Source: Balaenoptera acutorostrata (Eukaryota; Chordata; Mammalia; Artiodactyla; Balaenopteridae). From it: a DNA stretch of 64,000 bases. Of the stretch, positions 22,365 through 33,239 are shown piece by piece. The stretch spans positions 27,259,164 through 27,323,163 of the forward strand of contig NC_080082.1 of the NCBI RefSeq assembly GCF_949987535.1, given 5' to 3'. The stretch's first letter is position 1, and the number at the start of each line of letters is the position of its first letter. Under the pieces are notes generated by a model, which made no database searches, was not told where the DNA came from, and worked only from the letters and a program-made list of their open reading frames with translations. Position numbers and translations under genes: made by a program.

Positions 22365-22830
22365 GAGGGTACTTTAATTAAGATAGAATTCTTCACTTAG
22401 AAGAGTTCACCTCAAGTCTCTCTAAACAGCAAACTCTTCCTGGGAAAGAGGACTTGGGTCATGTGTCATTTCACTGACATCCTACTAGCTAGAACTGCAC
22501 CATTCATACTCACTGAGGTGTCTTTTGAAGGCCCTACGTGGAGAAAGAGGCTCTTGCTTGGAACGTGACCAGCTCCATCTCCTGGAGGGGCAGTGGTTGG
22601 AGCAGGGGCCAATTAAGACGAGATGACCTCCCCTGGGCTTGGCTCTTAATGTCCAAAAATGAGGTTGGGGGAATGAGGAGGTGAGTCCCCGGGCCACTTG
22701 TTAGTTTATTCTCCGTGAGATTGCTTCTGTGGTCCCTCCCAGCTCTGGCAGATTATATTGTCCTCTGTCTTTTCCTCCTCAATTCCTTATCCAGGGGTTG
22801 TAAATAGAACCCACTGTGTGCTTATCTTTT

Positions 22831-22852
22831 TTTTTTTTTTTTTTTTTAATTT

Positions 22853-22883
<31 letters not shown>

Positions 22884-23146
22884 TGGCTGTGTTGGGTCTT
22901 CGTCTCTGTGCGAGGGCTTTCTCTAGTTGTGGCAAGCGGGGGCCACTCTTCATCGCGGTGCGCGGGCCTCTCACTATCGCGGCCTCTCTTGTTGCGGAGC
23001 ACAGGCTCCAGACGCGCAAGCTCAGTAATTGTGGCTCACAGGCCCAGCTGCTCCGTGGCATGTGGGATCTTCCCAGACCAGGGCTCGAACCCGTGTCCCC
23101 TGCATTGGCAGGCAGATTCTCAACCACTGCGCCACCAGGGAAGCCC
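22831..23146 (-). mobile_element. full-length CHR-type SINE, antisense
   Basis: Target-site duplication tgcttatctttt at 22819-22830 and 23147-23158. Very close in sequence to the copies at 9.6 and 35.5 kb, so one of the younger subfamily. The long open frame across it is SINE translation. Confidence 0.93.
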
Positions 23147-23158
23147 TGCTTATCTTTT

Positions 23159-23260
23159 AAAAAGAAGAAGGAGGAGAAGGAGAAGAAAGAAAAGAAAGGA
23201 AGGAGAGAGAGAGAGCAAGAGGAGAAAAAAGGAAAGAAAAAAAGGAAGAAGAATTTTTAA
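23159..23260. repeat. purine-rich (GAA/GGA)n low-complexity tract
   Basis: About 100 bp of almost pure A/G on the + strand, directly after the SINE target-site duplication. Confidence 0.9.
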
Positions 23261-23261
23261 A

Positions 23262-23705
23262 TTACTTTCGGGCACAGAGCTCCTAAAACCCGTGGAATTT
23301 CCTAAGTGATTTAAAGTGTCTTTTGTTATGTTAATGAGATGACGTTTGGACTGCGCCTAAGGTTGGGGGCTGGTTGCCAGGAAACCAACTGTGTTATTAG
23401 AGGGTTTGAACGTTCAGTCCCACCCCCTGACCTCCAGGGAGGGGAGAGGGACTGGAGGTTGAATCTGCAGCCTAATGGCCAATGCCTTACTCAACCATGC
23501 CGATGGAGAAAAGCCTCTATAAAAACCCGGAGGATGCAGTTCAGAGATTCCAGGTTGGTGAACAGGTGGAGGTGCTGGGAGAGTGCTGTGGTTGGAGAGC
23601 ATGCATGCTCTATGCCCTTTCCCCATACCTTGCCCTGTGCATCTCTTCCATCTGGCTGTTCTTGTGTTACATCCTTTTACAATTAACTATTCATCTAGTT
23701 AAAAA
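23262..23705 (+). repeat. unassigned old interspersed repeat, copy 2
   Basis: It aligns by eye with copy 1: 'gagctcctaaaacccgtgg', 'gtcttttgttatgttaatgag', 'ggggagagggactggagg', 'catctcttccatctggctgt', 'acatccttttacaattaac'. It ends in an A18 run abutting a SINE. Confidence 0.5.
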
Positions 23706-23720
23706 AAAAAAAAAAAAAGA

Positions 23721-24040
23721 GGGACTTCCCTGGTGGCGCAGTGGTTAAGAATCTGCCTGCCAATGCAGGGGACACGGGTTCGAGCCCTGGTCCGGGAAGT
23801 TCCCACACGCCACAGAGCAACTAAGCCCATGCGCCACAACTACTGAGCCTGCGCTCTAGAGCCTGCGAGCCACAACGACTGAAGCCCGTGCACCTAGAGC
23901 CAGTGCTCTGCAACAAGAGAAGCCACTGCAATGAAAAGCCCACGCACCGCAACAAAGAGTAGCCCCCTCTCGCCACAACTAGAGAAAGCCCACGTGCAGC
24001 AACGAAGACTCAACACAGCCAAAAAAGAAAAAAAAAAAAG
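23721..24040 (+). mobile_element. full-length CHR-type SINE
   Basis: Head 'gggacttccctggtggcgc', B box 'cgggttcgagccctgg', the long internal region and an A-rich tail. Inserted at the poly-A end of the preceding repeat. Confidence 0.92.
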
Positions 24041-25000
24041 AAATTTTAAGTTAAGAGCAATGACAGAAATCTGGATGTCCAGCTTCTCTGAGAAATTGGC
24101 ATGTCTAGCAACACTGTCCTCCATCCTGTTTGGAAACCACCAGCTAGAGCTGGGTTTCCGTATAGTACCAACCTGGCAGCTTCTTTCACATATGTTCTCT
24201 GCCTGGCACCTGGGGATATCTGGGTTTTGGAGCCCTGCAATTAACCTTGAACCAAATCAGCCAATCCCAGCCCATTCCAGATGCTACCCTGCAACCCAGC
24301 ATCTGCCCTGAGGTTCTGAAATGCCAGCGGCTGAGCAGGTGCCAGCACCAGAGCCAGCTGTCCTACCAGCCTCTGCCCAGAAGCTCAGGCTGACAAAGGG
24401 AATGGGACTGGCCAGGAACACTAGCCAGGACTGTGTAGGGAATGAAGTGAGAAAGATGTAGCCTCCCAGCTATACCATAAACTTTGGCTGTTCTCGGACC
24501 CCAACATCCTCCCTGCTTGTCTGGCTGCTTATGGTTAACAGAAGGCCAGGGAGACGCTGACTCTGCCTTCTTTTGAGCCAAGGCCCTGGGGCACCATGTA
24601 TATTAGTATAAGGGAGGCTTCTGGGTGCTATGCTATTTTGCTGGACCTCAAGTAACCAGAACCAGCAACCAACCATTCTGCTTAACTGAATTCCTGATTA
24701 ACATGTATATCCCTAACCTGTATATCCTTAATGTTTAAAATTAAAAATTCCAAAATGCGTTAGGAATCCTTTCTTCTTTAGCAAAGAACATCTCATAAAT
24801 ACAACATATCTGAATCTTTCTTTGGGGACTTAAGGTCTGCCAGAGAGCTTCTTTACTTCCTTCTCTTCTTCCTTCCTTTCCTCCACAAGTTGTTTTTAAG
24901 CATCTATGATGCTTAAAAGTGTCACTCCCTGTTTAGGCTTGAGGACAGAGAGGTGCAGATAGCTGGCTGGAGTGGGTATTAACTAAAGAATATTCCTGAG
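24041..25000. other. no gene or clear repeat recognised
   Basis: Single-copy-looking intergenic sequence. No open frame with family resemblance and no recognised repeat. Confidence 0.4.
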
Positions 25001-25192
25001 ACGCCACCACTGGTGGCCCAGTGGTTAAGACTCCATGCTCCCAATAAAGGGGGCTCGGGTTCAATCCCTGATCAGGGAACTAGATCCCGCACGCGGCAAC
25101 TAAAGATCCTGCACGCTGCAAAGAAGGTCCCGCGTGCCACAACTAAGACCCGGTGCAACCAAATAAATAAATAAATAAATATTGAAAAAAAA
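25001..25192 (+). mobile_element. CHR-type SINE variant (~190 bp)
   Basis: Target-site duplication aaagaatattcctgag at 24985-25000 and 25193-25208. The head is diverged ('acgccaccactggtggccc'); the B box 'gggttcaatccctgatc' is kept. Confidence 0.9.
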
Positions 25193-25417
25193 AAAGAATA
25201 TTCCTGAGAAATTGCCTTCATCGACTAAATTCTGAATCCTAGTCTGTTTCCTGTGGATTTTTTTTTTTTTTTTACTATTCTGAGTAGAAAGCTCAGGAAA
25301 AAAAAAAAATCAACCTAATTGTGAGCTCTGGGTAGCCAAGTTCAAATCAATCAAGGTTTAACGGAGCAGGGCTGGGGCACGGGGAGACCCCAGATAATCA
25401 GAATAGAGCACAGGGCT

Positions 25418-25690
25418 GGAATTGGAGAGGTCTGAATTTGAGTCCTGGTTTTACCACATTCAGTTGGCAGGATCTTATATTCCCAAACTTTATTGAGCAT
25501 TTACTATGCACTTGGCACTGTGTTCAACACATCCCATGCATTATCTCACTTGATAAGCGAACTCTAAAGTCACTGCCTAAGAAATCACAGGAGAGGCACT
25601 TTACCTCCCTGAGCCTGAATTTCTACATCTGCAAAATGGAAACAAAAATAGCATCTGACAGGTTTGTTGGGTGGATTAGGGTGGATTAAG
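25418..25690 (+). repeat. MIR/L2-like fragment
   Basis: 'ggtctgaatttgagtcctgg', 'attgagcatttactatgcac', 'ttggcactgtgttcaacaca' and 'tttctacatctgcaaaatgg' are old SINE/LINE2 phrases in a mosaic. Confidence 0.5.
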
Positions 25691-26036
25691 TGAGCTCGGT
25701 GTTGGAAAGTCCTCAGCGCTGGGCCTGGGCCAGGGTGTGTGCACAGCAGGTGTGGCAGCCAGGACAGGCCACTCCAAATGCATGCTGCCAAGGTGCTCTG
25801 CTGGGTAGTCAGGTTTTGGTTTTGATTCTTTCTTTCTTTATTAAAATCTTATCCCCCTTATTCTTCTTCTTCTTTTTTTTTTTTTTGTCATTTTAAAGGG
25901 ACTTTACGCTCCAGTTTGGCTGGGCTTCACTGCTTTCATTGAATCCCAGACACAGCTGCTCCCAGCCTACGAGGATCTTGCCTGCCAGGAGCTAAAACCT
26001 AACTTCACACAGTTTAATTAAGAGGATAGAAGACTG

Positions 26037-26190
26037 GAAATTCCCTGGTGGTCCAGGGGTTAGGGCTCCACATTTCCACTGCAGAGGGCACAGGTTCCAT
26101 CCCTGGTCTGGGAAATAAGATCCCACAAACCACTCGGCGTGGCCAAAAAATAATAATAATTAAATTAAATTAAATCAAAAAAAAAAAAAG
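26037..26190 (+). mobile_element. short CHR-type SINE
   Basis: Head 'aattccctggtggtccagg', A-box/B-box region 'caggttccatccctgg' and a tail rich in AAT/AAAT units. Confidence 0.85.
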
Positions 26191-26584
26191 AAAAAAAGAA
26201 ATCTTCCAAGGCCCACTCCAGTGCTAAATGAGTGCTCCATCTCTTCACTGCTTGCCTGCCCTCAACAGGGTACAGGCAGTAAGGAAAGAGTCACTGTTAG
26301 TCCAAACGACGACTTGCTGTGCATCCCCACGCAGGTTTCTTTCCCTCTCAGGGCCTCAGGTTTCCTTCCTCTATAGTGGGAGGGTTGCAGCACATGACTG
26401 CTGAGGTCCTTCTGACTCGGGAACCCTGTGGTTTCAGCTGGAGTTTGCCACTAACTGTCCTGCAAACCCCTCCCAACCCCCAAGCCATCACATATGGCCG
26501 ACAGGGCTGAAGCCAGGCCAGGAATCAGCGGTAAGAAATGGAGCAGCGTGAGCCCTCAGTGAGGACCCCAGAAAACAAAGGGAG

Positions 26585-26952
26585 GGACTTCCCTGGTGGC
26601 GCAGTGGTTGAGAATCCGCCTGCCAATGCAGGGGACACGGGTTCAAGCCCTGGTCTGGGAAGATCCCACATGCCGCAGAGCAACTAAGCCCGTGCACCAC
26701 AACTACTGAGCCTGCGCTCTAGAGCCCACGAGCCACAACTACTGAAGCCCACGTGCCACAACTACTGAGCCCGTGTGCCTAGAGCCTGTGCTCTGCAACA
26801 AGAGAAGCCACTGTGGTGAGAAGCCCGCGCACTGCAACAAAGAGTAGCCCCTGCTCTCCACAACTAGAGAAAGCCCGCGCGCATCAATGAAGACCCAACG
26901 CAGCCAAAAATAAATAAATAAATAAATTAAAAAAACAAACAAACAAAAACAA
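26585..26952 (+). mobile_element. full-length CHR-type SINE
   Basis: Complete unit with the long internal region and a (AAAC)n tail. The flanks share aaacaaaggga. Confidence 0.9.
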
Positions 26953-27256
26953 ACAAACAAAGGGAAGCCAACCTTTCCACGCCAACACAGGGCTCCTGTC
27001 GGGGGGAAGAGGAAGGAAGGCCCACTTCCAAGCAGCTGGGCCATTTCCTGGCCACAGGATCTGCCACATCATTTGTGGGGCCCTTGTGCAAAAGTTATTA
27101 AGAATTCAAGACAGTGACAGCAGACCAGTCAACCAAGAGTGGGGACTTCTAAACACAAGGCCCTGTGTGACTGCACAGACCACATGTCCATGAAGCTGGC
27201 CTGCCTGGAAACCCTGGGACACGGTGCCAGAAGATCACTTCCTCTTTCTCCTGCAG

Positions 27257-27367
27257 GTTTGTGGACTCCCAAGGGAATCCCTCACTGGACCATCTGATGC
27301 GCTAGTTGAATGGCAGTCAGGGCTGGAGTTCCACTGAGGGAATTCTGGCTGAGGTGGGCCCGGCTGG
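27257..27367 (+). pseudogene. carboxypeptidase relic exon A (oxyanion-loop exon)
   Basis: Acceptor ctcctgcag, donor gtgagg. It reads FVDSQ, then an 11-residue spacer of exactly the family length ending in TAG (27303-27305) at the Trp position of the LWLNGG motif. LNGSQGWSS then replaces LNGGPGCSS, followed by EGILAEVGP. The phase (2 bases over) fits the next exon. Confidence 0.85.
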
Positions 27368-27579
27368 GTGAGGCAGGGGCTTCCTGGGAGCAGTGTTGGG
27401 GTGGGGCAGGAGGGATGAAGGCCACCTGGTCTACTTTTTCCTTGATGATCTAAGCCAGAGCTATAGTGAAGTTCCCTAAGGAGCCCTGCTCGATCTAGTG
27501 CCAGGTGGTGAGGGTTGGAGAACTAGACTCAGGCCTTCAGAGCCAGAAACTCTGGGAGAGCAACAGAACAGCCAGCAGC

Positions 27580-27925
27580 TCAATGTGGTGGAAAGAACGC
27601 TGGACTTAGATTCAGGAGGCATGAACTGTAGTTGGTGTCACCTTGGGCCGGTCACTCCACCTCTCTGAGTCCCAGTATTTTCACCGATCAATTGCCTTAT
27701 GGACTTTTTAGCATCAGGTGAGTAAAATTCCATGGAAAGCAAACCATCCTGAGCATGACTAAAAGGTGCAGGGTCAGTTCACATGCTGCGATAAGACAGA
27801 GGTGGTTCAAGCCCCATCCCCAACACCTCCCAGCTGCGGGAACTTGGACGAGTTACTTAACCTCTCTCTGCAGGTCTCAGTGAAAGGGACGACAATAATA
27901 TTAGTATTGTGAAGATTTAGATCAT
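27580..27925 (+). repeat. two adjacent MIR fragments
   Basis: First 'ggaaagaacgctggacttag' to 'cacctctctgagtcccag'; second 'ggtggttcaagccccatcc' to 'cttaacctctctctgcagg'. Both lie in the intron between relic exons A and B. Confidence 0.65.
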
Positions 27926-27929
27926 TCAG

Positions 27930-28260
27930 GAGAAGTGTAGCATAATATGTGCCTTGGAAACAGACTGACTAGTTCAAATGTGGGCTCTGCCATATACTAG
28001 CTATATGGCTTTAGGTGAATAAACCTGGTTGGGCCTCAGTTTTCTCATCTGAGAAATGGGAATAATAAAAGAACCTACTTCATGGGAATTCCCTGGCAGT
28101 CCAGTGGTTAGGACTCCACGCTTTCACTGCCGAGGGCCTGGGATCAGTCCCTGGTCAGGGAACTAGGATCCTGCAAGCTGCGCGGTGCGGCCTAAAAAAA
28201 AAAAAAAAAAAAGAACCTACTTCAAAGGCTGCTGTGAGGAATAGGAGCAATTCCCATAGA
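27930..28260 (+). repeat. MIR split by a SINE
   Basis: 'tgccttggaaacagactgac', 'tctgccatatactagctata' and 'ctcagttttctcatctgaga' lead into the SINE. The MIR tail resumes with 'aaggctgctgtgaggaatag'. Confidence 0.8.
28083..28208 (+). mobile_element. short CHR-type SINE inside a MIR
   Basis: Target-site duplication aaaagaacctacttca at 28067-28082 and 28209-28224; head 'gggaattccctggcagtcc'. Confidence 0.93.
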
Positions 28261-28663
28261 GTACTTAGCACAGTAGCTGGCAGACAAGTTGTCTCTCGAC
28301 AAAAGGGAACAGGGAACAGGGCCAGCAAGGAGCAGATCTGGGGTTCAGGAAGAAGCTCCATGGCAAAGTTTGGCCTTAAATGGGAATACCCTCTGTTGCT
28401 CAGGTGGTGGAAGGATTCTCTCTAGGGAAGGTTTGGAGAGGCTAGAAGAAAGAGGGCTTCCCTAGCCTCCCCTGTGGAATGCCAGCCCAGGGGATGTCCT
28501 GGAGCCACCTTCTCCTGGACTGCAGCATCCACCTATGCCCCTCTCTGGCTGCCACCTTGTTAGGAGGCATGGGCAAAGCCCCACGACCACTGCGTTCAGC
28601 CCTGTGGGTGCCCTTGGCCCCTGCAGCCCAAAGGACACGCACACATCTCCCTCCTCCCTATAG

Positions 28664-28798
28664 AGGGAACGCTGACGGATCCCTCTAGACGAACCCACAC
28701 AGCTGGAACCTGGTGGCCAATGGTCTGGACCTGGAGTCCCCGCTGGTGCGGGTTCCTCCTACTCTCTCAGCCAGAACTACCAGACCAATGACCAACAG
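28664..28798 (+). pseudogene. carboxypeptidase relic exon B
   Basis: Acceptor ccctatag, donor gtgggt. It reads GNADGSL, TAG stop (28686-28688), then TNPHSWNLVANGLDLESP. A 1-bp deletion near 28742 follows, after which the family's AGVGFSYS stretch reads GAGSSYSLSQNYQTNDQQ in the next frame. Confidence 0.88.
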
Positions 28799-29394
28799 GT
28801 GGGTGGCTGCACCACTCAAGGTGGGGACAGGGAAGACGGAAGGAAGGGGAAGGAAAGGAAGAAGGGCAAGAAGGCTAGATGGAGGTAGAGGGAGGACAAG
28901 AGGACGGGAGCTGGAGGAAGAAAGGAAATGCCTTCTGTCTCAGACAAGAGGCTGCAAACTGTGGCCTGTGAGCTGCAGCCATTCAGCCCGTGGACATCTT
29001 TTCCTTGCCCTGCCTATTAGAGGGAAGAAAACTTGAATTTTGGTTGCCACTGTTTACATAATTGAGAGATTTCACTTAAAAATTCAGACTTGTGACTTCT
29101 GTTGAAAAGTCAACTCTGAGCCTGCATTTGCTCCTAGTAACTACCTTTCTGGAGCTGAGGCGCAGCAAGGGTGAGTGGCTGTAGAAGACCCTGTGCTCTC
29201 CAGTTTACCACTGTCCCCACCAGGCCCTGTTGCCTGACACCCGTCTGCTTCACCCATTCATGTTTTCTGCCTAGTTCTTGCAGGCAGTAGGTTTGTGGCC
29301 CCTGCTTTCGAATCAAAGAATGCCAAACCTCACCCTGGGGGGGTTGACAGAGAAAGGATAATAATGCCTCCCTTCTGTATACAGGGCAAGCTGG

Positions 29395-29620
29395 ACAGTA
29401 TCGTGGTTAAGAGTCAGACTGCCAGGTTCAAATCCCAGTTCTGCCATTTCCCGGCTATCTGACCTTGGGCAAGTTCCTTTAAATATCCTGTGCCTCAGTT
29501 TCCTCATCTGTGACATCGGATGCTAATAACAGTACCTATCCCATAGGGTCGTGCAAAAGATTAAGGAAGGGAATACACACAAATGACTAGAATATTGAAA
29601 ACGCTCAGTGTCAGCTATCA
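29395..29620 (+). repeat. MIR SINE
   Basis: Nearly complete: 'atcgtggttaagagtcagac', 'aggttcaaatcccagttctg', 'ctatctgaccttgggcaag' and 'ctcagtttcctcatctgtg'. Confidence 0.85.
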
Positions 29621-29892
29621 TGATCATCATCCCTGAGGCTGTCGCAGAGATCAGACTGTACACGAAGAGATACTTTGTGAGCCTCTGGGAACTGAACAAA
29701 GATGAGGGATTTATCAGTTGGGCCAGAGGAAGCCTGAGCCAGCTTCGAAGCAGGCGGTGACCAGGCAGCTGACTCTGCAAGCTACTCTTTGTGTGACCGT
29801 GGGCAAGTCACTCACCTTTCCTGAACCTGAGTTTCCCCACCTATGAATTTAAGGAGCCAGACAAAATGATCTCTGGACCCTCATTTTCTTTT

Positions 29893-30231
29893 TTTATTTA
29901 ATTTATTTTTGGCTGTGTTGGGTCTTTGTTGCTGTGCGTGGGCTTTCTCTGGTTGTGGCGAGCGGGGGCTACTCTTCATTGCGGTGCGCAGGCTTCTCAT
30001 TGCGGTGGCTTCTCTTGTTGCAGAGCATGGGCTCTAAGCGTACAGGCTTCAGTAGTTGTGGCACGCGGGCTCAGTAGTTGTGGCTCGCGGGCTCTAGAGC
30101 GCAGGCTCAGTAGTTGTGGCGCACGGGCTTAGTTGCTCCATGGCATGTGGGATCTTCCCGTACCAGGGCTTGAATCCGTGTCCCCTGCATTGGCAGGTGG
30201 ATTCTTAAGCAGTGAGCCACCAGGGAAGTCC
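29893..30231 (-). mobile_element. full-length CHR-type SINE, antisense
   Basis: Poly-T start, inverted head 'ccaccagggaagtcc'. Target-site duplication ctggaccctcattttctttt at about 29872-29892 and 30232-30250. Confidence 0.9.
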
Positions 30232-30283
30232 CTGGACCCTCATTTTCTTTTTCTTTTTTTTCTTTTGGACCTTCATTTTCTTT

Positions 30284-30418
30284 TTTTTTCTTTCTTTCTT
30301 TTTTTTTTTTCGGCCGTACACACAGCTTGCGGGATCTTAGTTCCCAGACCAGGGATTGAACCTGGGCTCTGGCAGTGAAAGTGCAGAGTCCTAACCACTG
30401 GATCTCCAGCGAATTCCC
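30284..30418 (-). mobile_element. short CHR-type SINE, antisense, at the same target
   Basis: T/C-rich start, inverted B box 'agggattgaacctgggc', inverted head 'gatctccagcgaattcc'. Flanked by tggaccttcattttct (about 30,267) and tggaccttcgttttct (about 30,419), so it used the same host site as its neighbour. Confidence 0.85.
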
Positions 30419-30464
30419 TGGACCTTCGTTTTCTAATCTGAAATTGAATGCAACGATCTTCTTC

Positions 30465-30760
30465 TCAGTAATTTACTGTGTGCCAGGTACAGTGCTACAC
30501 ATGGGGGAAACAGCAGTGAAGGAGGTGGTCCAGTCCCTCCTCATGGAGCTTACAGTCTAGGGCAGAAGCAGACATCAAACTAGTCATTACAAGTGTGAGG
30601 AATATGGCAAAAGAGGAGCTAGAAGGGATGGGGAAGCACAGAGCAGGGAGATGTACATCACCCTTGGCCTCAGGGAACAAAGCCCAGTGATTGTGGAGGA
30701 AAGAGTCTACTCACAGAGTGTGAGCAGGGACCAAAGGCTTGGAGATAGCGAAAGCTGATG
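30465..30760 (+). repeat. old LINE2-type repeat
   Basis: 'ttactgtgtgccaggtacag', 'agtccctcctcatggagct' and 'acaagtgtgaggaatatggc'; same family wording as other L2-type pieces here. Confidence 0.5.
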
Positions 30761-30801
30761 CCTGAGAGGCTGGAGCATTATGTTTAAGAGGGAGGGTGAC
30801 A

Positions 30802-30936
30802 GGAACTTCCCTGGCGGTCCAGTGGTTAAGACTCCACGCTTCCAGTGCAGGGGGTGCAGGTTCGATCCCTAGTCAGGGAACTAAGCATGTCACGCGGTGT
30901 GGCCAAAAGATAAAAACAAAAAACAAAACAAAAAAA
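30802..30936 (+). mobile_element. short CHR-type SINE
   Basis: Head 'ggaacttccctggcggtcc', B box 'aggttcgatccctagtc' and an A/C-rich tail. In the intron before relic exon C. Confidence 0.85.
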
Positions 30937-31247
30937 AGAGGGAGAATGGGGCTGGTGAGCTGTGCAGGGCCTGACTACTGAAAGTCTCATAAGCCCCATT
31001 AGGATTAAGGGTGACAGGAACCTCTGAAGAGTGTGAAGCCCTGGACTGCCTGGATCACACCAGCTCTGCCATGTTAAAGAGAAAGGGAGAATGGACCAGA
31101 GAGGGTAAGAGGGGAGCTCAGGGAGATCAGCAAAATGTGCAAATGAGTATATGATCTCTTCTCACCCTTTGGCTGGGGCAGGGGAGCCTGTCTGTGATTC
31201 CTTCCCACCTTGACCCCCACCTTGGGCCCCACTTCCTCTCCGTTCAG

Positions 31248-31410
31248 GTGGCTTCTGACAACTGCCAAGCACTGCTGAATTTCTTTGAAAAGCTCCCCAC
31301 TTTTGCCAGCCATGACGTATGTGTCTTTGGAGAAAGGTATGAGAGTATATATGTGTCCCCCCACCCCAAGTGCACAAATTGTCAAGGGTCCATTTTCCAT
31401 CAACTTCAAG
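31248..31410 (+). pseudogene. carboxypeptidase relic exon C (nucleophile exon)
   Basis: Acceptor cgttcag, donor gtaagt. The exon reads VASDNCQALLNFFEKLP, then DVCVFGERYESIYV where the family has GESYAG. The serine nucleophile is therefore an AGG (Arg) codon at 31335-31337. A 1-bp (or 4-bp) insertion in the C-run near 31356 follows; in the shifted frame the exon continues as PTPSAQIVKGPFSINFK up to the donor. Confidence 0.9.
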
Positions 31411-31479
31411 GTAAGTCTCAGGTCCTTGGCTGCTAAACAGGAGCAAAAAGCCAGCACTGCCCAGTAATCTTTATCCTGT

Positions 31480-32050
31480 CCTTCACTCTTCAAATATTCT
31501 TTGAGCACCCAGCCTAGCACAGACTGGAATACAGTGGTGACCAAGACAGTCTCTGCCTTCTAGGTGGGGGAAAAATAGGCAATAAGTGTACACACACATA
31601 TAAACAAGGTCATTTCAGAGAATGCTAAGCGCTGTGAAGGACTGCTTTAGACATCATAGCTGGGAAACCTTCCTAAGAAGGAGACAAGTGAGCTGAATGA
31701 CAAGAAGAAGGCACGAGAAGAGCCTCAAGAAAAGTGGTCCAGGCAGAGAGAAAAATAAGTGCAAGGCTGCGGCAGAATCACCCAGGTGGAAAGAAGGCCT
31801 CTGTGGCTGGAGCCGAGTGAGCAGGGGCACACGGTGGAGCGCCACTGGACGGATGAACGGGATCTTGGGGCCTTGTAAGCCATGGTAAGGATGCTCTAGG
31901 AAGCCACTGGAGGGGTTTTAGCAGGAGGATGGATTGCGGGGGTCGGGGGAGAGAAGGAAGGAAACCAGTAGGGCCTGTTCCGGTGGTCCAGGCAGAGATG
32001 ACGGTGACACAGGGACTAGAATGAGAGCACTGGAGGTGGAGATCAATAGA
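31480..32050 (+). repeat. old LINE2-type repeat
   Basis: 'attctttgagcacccagcct', 'aagacagtctctgccttcta' and 'aatgctaagcgctgtgaagg', then a long AG-rich continuation. Confidence 0.5.
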
Positions 32051-32189
32051 AAGATTCGGGATATATCTGGAACCAGAGATCAACCTCTGACCTTGATCTC
32101 TATCCCCTCTGGCCTGTCTCCCCATCTGTACATAAGGCTAATCTGAGACATCAGCTGCTCTGAGATGCTGAGTATGGTTCTGTGTTAAT

Positions 32190-32590
32190 CCTGCACGAGG
32201 CAGTATAGCCAAGACAGTAAGAGTGTAGACCTGGAAATGGTACTAACCTGGGTTTGAACCCTGGCTCTGCCACTGATTGGCTGTGTGGCCTTGAGCAAGC
32301 TCTTTAGCCTCTCTGTGTCTCAGTTTGCTCATCTGTAAAATGGGAATGCACAAAAAAAAAGAAAAGGAAATGAATTCCCTGGTGGTCCAGTGGTTAGGAC
32401 TCTGCCCTTTCACTGCCAAGGGCGCGGGTTCAATCCCTGGTCGGGGAACTAAAATCCTCGCAAGCCATGCAGTGCGACCACCCCCCCCCCCAAAAAAAAA
32501 TAGGGGATGCACACAATAGTACCTGCTTCACAGGATTAGGGGACAATGAATATACAGGGCTCAGAGCAGGGCCTAGCACTCAAGCTTAGC
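32190..32590 (+). repeat. MIR split by a SINE
   Basis: 'gaaccctggctctgccactg', 'gtggccttgagcaagctct' and 'gtctcagtttgctcatctgt' before the SINE, then 'tagtacctgcttcacagg' after it. Confidence 0.8.
32371..32502 (+). mobile_element. short CHR-type SINE inside a MIR
   Basis: Head 'gaattccctggtggtccag', B box 'gggttcaatccctggtc'. Flanks share gggaatgcaca / ggggatgcaca. It ends in a C11 run followed by A9. Confidence 0.88.
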
Positions 32591-32651
32591 CATTATCACT
32601 GTTACCATCAGGAGGGGCTTTTCAGCACTTATTTGTGTCTTCTGGTATCAG

Positions 32652-32743
32652 GGCTTTGGAATGGGAAAGGAAATGAGCAACTACCAGCTGGGTGATGCTC
32701 CTCTGATAGAGTATGGTTACTACCATGGCCTCATTGGCAATGA
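32652..32743 (+). pseudogene. carboxypeptidase relic exon D
   Basis: Acceptor ggtatcag, donor gtaagt. Fully open: GFGMGKEMSNYQLGDAP followed by LIEYGYYHGLIGN, the family's YYHGLLGN block. The best preserved exon; the family's GNG after the start of the block is replaced by GKE. Confidence 0.9.
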
Positions 32744-32945
32744 GTAAGTCCTGTTTCCTTCTAGTCCTTGGCATGTGTACTTTTGAGGCAGCTGGCTCTC
32801 TGTCATCCTTAGGCCAGAGGCAGATGATGCCACCAGGCAGGCCAGTTTAGATTGATCAGAGGTAATTAATATGGCAGGAAATGGAGTAACTGCCCTGGGA
32901 GTGGAGGTGAGCCCAGGTGGCCACACCCTCACTGCCTGATTCCAG

Positions 32946-33026
32946 GTCAGTCCACAGCCTCTGGACTTCCCTCAACACCTACTACTGCTCTGCTTTTATA
33001 CCACAGAGGACAACTGCTTCAATGGG
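32946..33026 (+). pseudogene. carboxypeptidase relic exon E
   Basis: Acceptor attccag, donor gtgagt. It continues the split Glu codon of exon D, then SVHSLWTSLNTYYCSAF. A shift near 33000 is needed to read TTEDNCFNG, the counterpart of the family's Cys-Asn-rich loop. Confidence 0.85.
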
Positions 33027-33239
33027 GTGAGTCACCCCTCTCCTCGGTGAGGGTTGGAAAGAGGGCCCCTCTCTCCTCCTCAGCTGGTGGGAGAGCAAAG
33101 GAAAAGAGCTCAGAACCCCAGTGCACAGAGCTGTTCTTACACACACATACACACACAGAGCATACCCCCCAATCAGTTTACAGCAACCCTGTGAGGCAGG
33201 CAGATTAGTGGGACTCACATGGGGATTTAAAAATTCTTA

